The position numbers and the translations under genes were made by a program. DNA of 64,000 nt, taken from Pseudomonas flavescens. GTDB taxonomy: Bacteria > Pseudomonadota > Gammaproteobacteria > Pseudomonadales > Pseudomonadaceae. Below the pieces are notes generated by a model. It ran no database searches. It was not told where the DNA came from and saw nothing but the letters and a program-made list of their open reading frames with translations. This document shows, piece by piece, positions 42,988-51,900 of this stretch. Positions within the stretch are counted from its first letter, which is position 1; every line of letters starts with the position of its first letter. Where the stretch lies: NCBI RefSeq assembly GCF_013408425.1, contig NZ_JACBYV010000001.1:3038001-3102000 (forward strand). The letters are read 5' to 3'.

Positions 42988-45900
42988 TCATGCCACGATC
43001 AGTTGGTGGTTGGCCAGCAGGGTCGCCAGATCCGTGCTGACCCCATTGAGGGTCAACAGTACCGTCGACTCATAGGCCGAGCCATCACCGTCGCGGTCGA
43101 TGCTTACCGTGGTGTTGCCACCACCGGAGGTCACCGACAGAAACTGGCCGATGGTCTCGTCGCTGGCGATGGTGGCGACACCGTTGATGTAACGAGCCCC
43201 ACCACCAGCGGTGTAGCCCACCAACAGGTCGGCAAGGTCGATACGGTCGGCATCCGGTGTGGCCTGCCAGGTACCGATGGTGAAGCCGTTGACCGTGTCG
43301 GAGCCATTGCCGCCTGCGGCATCCGCCATCGAGCCTTCCAGCACTCGGTAGAGCAAGGTGTCACGGCCGCCGTTCACCAGGTTGAAGGTATCGTCGCCAC
43401 CGCGGCCTTCGAAAAGGTTGTCGCCTGCGTCGTCGGTGAAGGTGTCATTGCCCCCTGCCCCGGCGATGCCTTCGATGTCACTCAGGGTCACGGTGTTCCA
43501 ACCGGTGTTCTGCGCCGTGGTCTGACTCAGGTCGATGGTCAACGCGGTGCTGCCCGCCAGCTTGAAGTCGACGATATCCATACCGCCCGTGTTGCTCCAC
43601 GACTTGTAGTTCGACTCATTGCTGGTACCGCCGCCACCCTCGTAACGCTTGGTTCCCAACGTGGCGAAGAAGGTATCGTTGTAGCCCGTACCCACCACAC
43701 CGGCGCCAATGGTATCGGAGGCCTGGGCCTCTCCCTGGGCCGTCAGGACGTAGGCCGAGTCGGCAGCACCGGCCTTCAGCCCGCCCCATGTCGAGTTGAC
43801 GTTGTCGACGCTGTAACCCGCCACATCGCTGCTGGCGCCCACATGGCTGGCGGTACCGCCGATGTTGCGCAGCAGGATGATGCTGTAGGTTTCGTTGGCA
43901 TCGAGACCGTAGAAGTCGACGATGCTGGTGCTGTCGTTGGTCTGGCTACCGGATTGCGGATTGATGATCTGCGTCGAAACCACCTCACCTGCCGAGTTGA
44001 CCAGCTTCACCGTATTGCCGAAGTAGGTCGTGATGCCCTGGGGGTCGAGGATCCGCACGTGCATGCTGGTGCCGTCGGCGATCGTATTGGTGTTGCGTAC
44101 GTAAGTGGTGGTGCCGTTGCTGGTGAAGATCAACAGGTCCTTGGCGCCGTCGTAATCGACGTCGACGCTGATCATCCCGGTGACCGGATTGCCCGTGACG
44201 ACGCCTGCCTGACTGATGGCGCCGCTGAACGTGGTGGCACTGGCCGAGTCGCTGGCGAAGGTCGAAGTGGACTGCAGGTAGTAGGTGTCGAAGCTCACCG
44301 TACCGCCCGACGTCTGATTGACGTAGAGGTTGACGGTGCCGGTTACGGAGGCTGTGCCCACGCCGATCTGTGGTGCCTCGATGATGTCCATGCGGCCGTC
44401 GCCGTCCCAGTCCACTGCCAGCGAAGCACCACCCGGCACGGTGTCGTTGAAGGTGTAGGTACCCGAAGCCGTCCCCACACCCGAGGTGTTGGTCGAGGCC
44501 AGGTTGCCCGCTCCGTCGTTGAAGAAGATGGTGCTGTTGTTCTGAGCAGCGGTGTTGGCGCCATACACCTTGCCCATGAACAGGTCCATGTAACCGTCGC
44601 CATCGTAGTCGGCCCAGGTCATGGATGGCTCGTTGGCCACGTAGGGAGCCGCGGCGTAGTGCAGGGCGTTGTTGATGATCTGGCTGGTGGTGAACCCGCC
44701 AGCACCGTCGTTCTTCACCACCACCAGGCGAGCGGTATTGCCACTGGTGGCCGCACCGGTGGCATTGGCAGCACCGATCTTGTTGGTACCCAACGAACCA
44801 TGGAATACCACGTCGACGGTGCCGTCGTTATCGAGGTCGACACCGGACACTTCCTGATTCGGCTGCCCATTGCCGGTATTGAGGCCGCCGTTGGCCTGGG
44901 TGTAGGTGTAGACGGCGTCCTTGATGAACACACCTGCATTGTTCTGCACGAACTGGGAGTTGTAGCCGCCGGGCGCGGCTGCATCATTGGGAGTCTGATC
45001 ACCGAACACCACGTCGACGTAACCGTCTCCACGGAAGTCGATGGCAATCACGCCGCCGTACCAGCTGTAGACGTTGGCCAAGCCGTCGCCAGATGAGTTC
45101 GTGTCCGCCATCTGCACGGCGGTGTAGGTACCGTCGCCATTGTTGATGAACATCTGCTGACCATTGCTGTAACGGCTGTCGATACCAATGATGTCCATGT
45201 GACCATCACGGTTGATATCGATGTAGGTCGCGTTCTGCACCATGTTCATGTTGTCGTTGCCATAACCGGCCCCACCGGTGTTGCTGGTCAACGTCGTGCC
45301 GCTGTACTGGGCGATGGTGGCGTTGTCAGTGGCGGTGCTGCGGTACACCACCTGGTTGCTGAAGAACTCCCAGGTACCGCTGGTGCTCATGGTGACCGTG
45401 GTGCCCTTGTTGTTGCCGTCGCCACCGGCGGCACCGAAGTTCGCCTCCGGTACCGGCGCAACGATCAACTCGCTGGTCTGCAACCCGCTGGCGCCAAGGC
45501 TGCCGTCGCCGTTGACGATCTGAGCGACGATGGCGTGGGTGCCGACCGGCAACTCATCGCTGTCCGGAACCTGGACGTACCAGGTCGAATTGAGGCTATC
45601 GACCACCACCGAGCCATCGACGGATGTGTAGGTCTTGCCGTTGATGGTGACGTCCAGCTGAGCGCCGTCCACCAGCGCATAGGGAATGCGGCCAGTGATG
45701 ATCGGCGTGGTATCCAGCGTGGTGAGTGCATTGACCTCGATGATGCTGGTCAGGCTGAACGTGGCCGACGGGCTACCCTCGTTACCCGCCATATCGGCAA
45801 TCACGGCGGTATAGGTATGCACGGTACCGCCGATGATGCTCTCTGCGGGAATCGCGAACGACCAGGTATTCCCCGTTACCGTGGCAGTACCCAGCAAGGT

Positions 45901-48900
45901 GGTGCCTTCGTAGATATTGACGCTGTCGGTGGCCTCGATGGCGGCAGACAGCGTGCCGTTCAGGACCGGCGTGGCATCGTCCGTGGTCGAGCCGGTGGGC
46001 AGGTCGCCGGTGAGGGGGCCGAAGTCATCGGTAAAGCTGTCGATGGTCACCGTCTGCGTGGGCGCCACGGTATCGATGATCAGCTCGAAGACGTTCGACG
46101 CCAGCCCTTCGTTGCCCGCTGCATCGACCAGCCGCGCCAGATAGCTTTGGCTACCGTCGCTCGCATCGGTCACCTGAAAGGTCCACAGACCATCGCTGAC
46201 CACCGCCACGCCGAGTACGGTGCCCCCCTGATAGATGCGAATGAAATCCCCAGGCTGCAGGCCGGTGACGGTTCCCTTGAGCAACGGCGAATTGTCATTG
46301 GTGGTGGTTCCACTGGGGAAGTCACCCACCAGCGTCTCGACGTCATCGGTGAATGCCGTTATCACCACGTCGTAGCCGTCATCGATGCTCGGCGCCCGGG
46401 TGTCGACGGTCAGCATGAAGTCGTTGGATACCACGCCCTCGTTGCCTGCTGCATCGGCCAGCACCGCTCTGTAGGTGTGGCTGCCTTCGCTCGCCTGCAC
46501 CACCTCGAACGTCCATGTACCACCGGTGACAGTGGCTGCGCCAAGCAGTTGCGTGCCTTCGTAGATACGAACCAGGTCACCCTCTGCAAGGCCCGTCACG
46601 GTGCCGCTCAATACCGGTGAGATGTCATTGGTGCTGGTACCGCTGCCGAAACTACCGACTTGCGCCTCCACGTCATCGGTGTAGGAGACGATCGCTACCG
46701 CGTAACCATCCTCGGCACTGGGTGCCGTGGTGTCGACGGTCAGGCTGAACGCGTTGGACACCAGCCCTTCGTTACCCGCTGCATCGGCGAGCACTGCCGT
46801 GTAGGTATGCAAACCTTCACTGACGGTGGCGAGCTCATAGCTCCAGTTGTTGCCCGTTACGCTGGCGACGCCCAGCAATGTGTCGCCCTCGTAGATGCGT
46901 ACCACATCGCCACTGGCCAACCCCGCGACCGAGCCCTGCAGAACCGGCGAGGTGTCGTTGGTGCTGGTGCCACTGCCGAAGGTACCGGTCTGTGCCTCCA
47001 CGTCGTCGACGTAATCGATGATGGCCACGGCATAGCCGTCTTCCAGACTCGGCGCGCGGGTATCGACGGTCAGCGTGAACGGATCCGAGCGAAGGCCCTC
47101 GTTGCCGGCTGCATCGACCACCACGGCCGTATAGGTGTGAGTGCCTTCGGGGACATCCTGCAGTTGATAGACCCATTCGCCATCGGTGACGATGGCGCTG
47201 CCCAGCAGGTTGGCACCCTCGTACAAACGGACGATCTCACCCGCCAACAGCCCGGCCACGGTGCCCTTGAGCTGCGGCGAGGTATCGTTGGTGCTGCTGC
47301 CGCTGGGGAAGTCGCCGACCTGTGCTTCCACGTCATCGGCAAAGGAGTCGATGGCCACGGCATAACCGTCTTCGGCACTCGGTGCCGTGATGTCGACGAT
47401 CAGGGTGAAGGGGCTGGAAGTCACGCCTTCATTGCCCGCCGCGTCGACCAGTACTGCGGTATAGGTATGGCTGCCTTCGCTGGCATCGCTGACCTGATAG
47501 GTCCAGTTGCCCGCCGACACCGTGGCAGTGCCGAGCAGTATGCCCGCCTCGTAGATACGCACCTGATCCCCGGCAACCAGACCGGCGACGGTGCCAGTGA
47601 GCAGCGGTGAGGTGTCATTGGTGCTGCTACCGCTGCCGAACTCACCGACCATGGGCTGCTGATCATCGATGAAGGTGGTGATTGCCACCGCATAGCCATC
47701 CTCGGCGCTTGGCGCTCGGGTATCGACGCTCAGGGTGAAGGGGTTGGAGGTCAGCCCTTCCAGGCCGGCGGCACTGGTGACGACAGCGGTGTAGCTGTAA
47801 GTACCGTCGACCAGACCGGACAGGTCATAGACCCAGGTGTCAGCCGTGACAGTGGCGCTGCCCAACAGGACAGTGCCCTGATAGATGCGCACGCTGTCAC
47901 CGGCCTGCATCCCCACGACACTGCCGAAAAGCTGGGGTGACGTGTCATTGGTGCTGGTACCGCTGGGGAAGCTGCCCGTTTGCGCTTCCACATCGTCGTT
48001 GTAACCGCTGATCGCCACGGCGTAGCCATCGTCCTCGCTCGGGGCGGATGTATCCACGGTCAGGGTGAAGACATCGGAGAGCGCCCCTTCGTTACCCGCT
48101 GCGTCCACTACCCTGGCGGTGTAGTTGTAGGTGCCGTCCGCCAGGTCCGACAGGCTGTAGCTCCAGGTGCCGCCCGACACCACGGCATTACCCAGCACGG
48201 TACTCCCCTGGTAGATGCGCACCTGCTCACCACTGCCCAACGCGGAAACGGTGCCCTGCAAAAGCGGGTTGGTGTCGTTGGTGAACGTATCGCTGCCGAA
48301 CTCGCCCGTTTGCGGCTGCTGATCATCCACATACGAGGTGATCGCCACCGCGTAGCCCTGCTCGGCACTTGGCGCGGTGATATCCACGGTAAGCTCGAAG
48401 GGGTTCGACACCACGCCCCGATTACCAGCGGCATCGACGATCACCGCGGTGTAGGTGTGGAGCCCCTCGGCGACCGTGGCCAATTCGAACGACCAGCTAC
48501 CACCACTGACAATCGCAGTACCCAACAGGTTGGTACCTTCGTAGATACGCACCGCTTCGCCTGCGGCCAGGGCCGATACCGTGCCGTTCAGTACCGGTGA
48601 CTGATCGTTGGTACTGGTGCCACTGCCGAAGTTGCCGGTTTGCGCTTCCACATCGTCGGTGTAGGAAACAATGGCCACGGCGTAGCCACTGGCGGCATCT
48701 GGCGCTGTGGTGTCGACGATCAGGGAAAACACCTCAGAGCTCAGGCCCTGGTTACCGGCGGCATCCACAAGGACCGCCGTGTAGTCATGCGGACCTTCAC
48801 TGGCCTGCACCACCTCGAATGTCCAGGCGCCCCCGGTTACCGCCGCGGTACCCAGCAGGGTAGTGCCTTCGTAGATACGAACCATGTCGCCGCTGGTCAG

Positions 48901-51900
48901 CCCCGACACGGTACCGTTGAGCACCGGCGAGCGATCGTTGGTGCTGGTGCCGCTGCCGAAAGTCCCGGTTTGCTCCTCCACATCATCGGTGTAGGAAACG
49001 ATCGCCACGGCATAACCATCGTCTGCGCTTGGTGCTCTGGTATCGACGGTCAGATCGAAGGCACTCGATACCAGCCCTTCATTGCCCGCCGCGTCGGTAA
49101 GCACAGCCGTGTAGCTGTGGCCTCCCTCACTGGCATCGACGACTTCATAGCTCCAGGTGTTGCCCGATACGGTGGCGACACCAAGCAGGACGCCAGCATC
49201 GTAAATACGGACGAAATCCCCCGTGACCAATCCGAAAACCGAGCCCTGCAGTACTGGCGACGTATCGTTGGTGGTGGTTCCACTGCCGAAGGTGCCGGTC
49301 TGCTCCTCCACGTCGTCGACATAGTCGATGATTGCGACGGCATAACCATCTTCGGCGCTAGGCGCCCTGGTATCGACAATCAGGGTGAACGTAGCGGATT
49401 GCAGTCCGAGGTTGCCCGCGGCATCGGTCAGGACAGCCACATACTCGTGGGCCCCTTCGGTAACATCCGTCAGCTGGAATATCCAGTTATCACCCGTTAC
49501 GACGGCGGCCCCAAGCAGAATGCTGCCTTCGTAGATGGCCACGAAGTCGCCCGCGACCAGCCCCGCCACGCTGCCCTGCAGCAAGGGTGAGGTGTCATTG
49601 GTGCTGCTGCCACTTGGGAAGTTGCCGACCTGAGCGTCGACGTCATCGGCGAAGGAATCGATGGCTACCGCATAGCCGTCTTCGGCGCTCGGCATGCGCG
49701 TATCCAGAATGAACTGGCTGGAGACCACGCCACTGGTACCCACTGCCGTGGTCTGGGTGACACTCACGGTGTAGCTGCCATCGGTCCCTATCGACTCGGA
49801 CGGCGTGTAGCTCCACTCACCCGAAGCGTCGACCGTCACATCGACAGGCGTGGCGCCGTTGATGACCAGGTGAATGATAGCGCCAGCCACGCCAGTACCG
49901 CTGAAGGTCGGGGTAGCGTCGTTGGTGCTGGCTCCATCGGCTACCACGCCAATCACGGGCAGCAGGTCATCGGAGACCACGAGGGTCGGCAGCTCGACAT
50001 TGCCGGTGAACACGCTGAAGGTCGTACTGACAGGCATGCTGATGTTGCCTGCCATATCGGTCTGCGTGGCGACCACCGTGTAGTCGCCGTCGGCCACCGC
50101 CAGGGGCGCCGTGTAGCTCCAGGTGCCATCGCTATCGACCAGTACGCTTACTGCGGCGGCGCCGTTGATCACCAGGCTGATGGTGGCACCCGCCGCCCCC
50201 GTGCCCTGATAAGTTGGGGTCTGGTCATCGGTCACCCCGCCGTTGTCGGCAACGTCGCCGGTTACGCTGCCGACATCATCGATGACCTGCAGGGTTGGCG
50301 CATTGGGAACTTCGATGCTCACCACGTAGTTGTGCTGGGCCAGGATGGTGCCGACGTTGCCTGCTGCATCGCTCGCGGCCAGGCTCGCATAGACCGAATT
50401 GGCGGACGCCAACACATCGCCCGCGACATCCACCTGCCATACACCGGTCGCACCGGTGCCTGCAACCACGCTCGCGGTGTAACTCTGGCTGCCAATGGTC
50501 ACGGTGACCACGTCACCCAGGGTGAAATCGCCGCTGACCGTGCCGGAAATGGCGTGCAACACGGCAGCGGAGCTTTCCGCCAGGTTGACCTGATCGTCTC
50601 CCGCGACGGTATTGATCGCCAGGCTGGTGCTGGACGCATCCGGCACGGCCGTGTCGATGCTGTAGGCACGCTGCGCCTGGGCACTGCCGGGGTTGCCCGC
50701 GCTGTCAGTCGAAACGATCGAGGCCGAGGCCGTATAGGCACCATCGGCCCCCAACGCCGAACCCGGGACCTGAACGTTCCAGATGCCAGCCGCATCGACG
50801 CCAGTGGTATAGGCCGTACCATTGATGGTCAGAGTCACCACGTCGCCTGCGCTGAACGTCCCGGTGGCCACGCCACTGAAGGTGACGCCAGCCAGGGCTT
50901 CGGCGTTGTTGATGATGTTGTCGCCCGCAATGGCATCGATCGACAGGGCGGTGGTCACACCATCGGTCTGTACGGCGTAATGGTGCGACGCGGTGACCGT
51001 ACCCTGATTACCGGCGTTGTCATGAGCGACCAGGGAAGCATCGATGACGCGATCGGCATCGGCAGCCAGGTCGCTGCCGGCTACGTTGGCGACTACCCAG
51101 ATTCCGCCAGCCCCCACGCTGCCGCTGTATTGAACGCCGTTGATGGTCAGGGTGATGGCGTCACCCACCTGATAGTCACCGGTCACGCTGCCACTCAGCG
51201 TCAGCGTGGTCTCGGCCTCGGTCGCGTTGACGATATTGTCGTCGGTGACCGCATCGAAGCTGATGGTGGTGGAGGTATTGCTCGGCACCTCGGTGTCGAC
51301 CACGTAGCCACGCGTGGCCGTGACGGTCACTTCGTTGCCGGCGGCGTTGCTGGCCAGCAGGCTGGCGTCAATGCTCGAAGCGGCAGCCAGCACATCGCCG
51401 GCAACGCTCACACTCCACAGGCCACCCGCGGCCACTGTCGTCGTGGTGATGAAGCTGCCGATGGTCAGGGTTACCACGTCGCCGACGCTGAACTCCCCCG
51501 TCACGGTGCCGCTGATGACTTCCGTGTTGCTCGCCGAAGCCTCGCTGGCATTGACGATGTCGTCACCCGCCACGATGTCGATCGACAGAGCGGTTCCCGA
51601 AGGCGCATTGAGGTTGACCAGATAAGGGCGACTCGCCGTTACGGTGCCCGAGTTACCGGCAGCATCGTGGGCCAGAACACTCACTTGCACGCTCTGACCG
51701 CCATTACCACCCAGCGCACCTGCCGCTACCTCGACACTCCAGGTACCGTCTGCTGCAGCCAATCCGGTGTAGGTACCACCCGTAGCGATCAAGGTGACTA
51801 CATCGCCAACGCTGTAATCGCCGCTGACAGACCCGGTAATCGTTACCGCCCCGCTCGACTCAACGGCGTTGACGATGTCGTCACCGGTGATGGCATCGAT

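Noticed and set aside
43003..45096. 697-codon plus-strand frame opposite the adhesin C-terminus
   Set aside because: Mirror of a high-GC coding frame, with no recognisable motifs; the minus strand has a calcium propeller and RTX tail.
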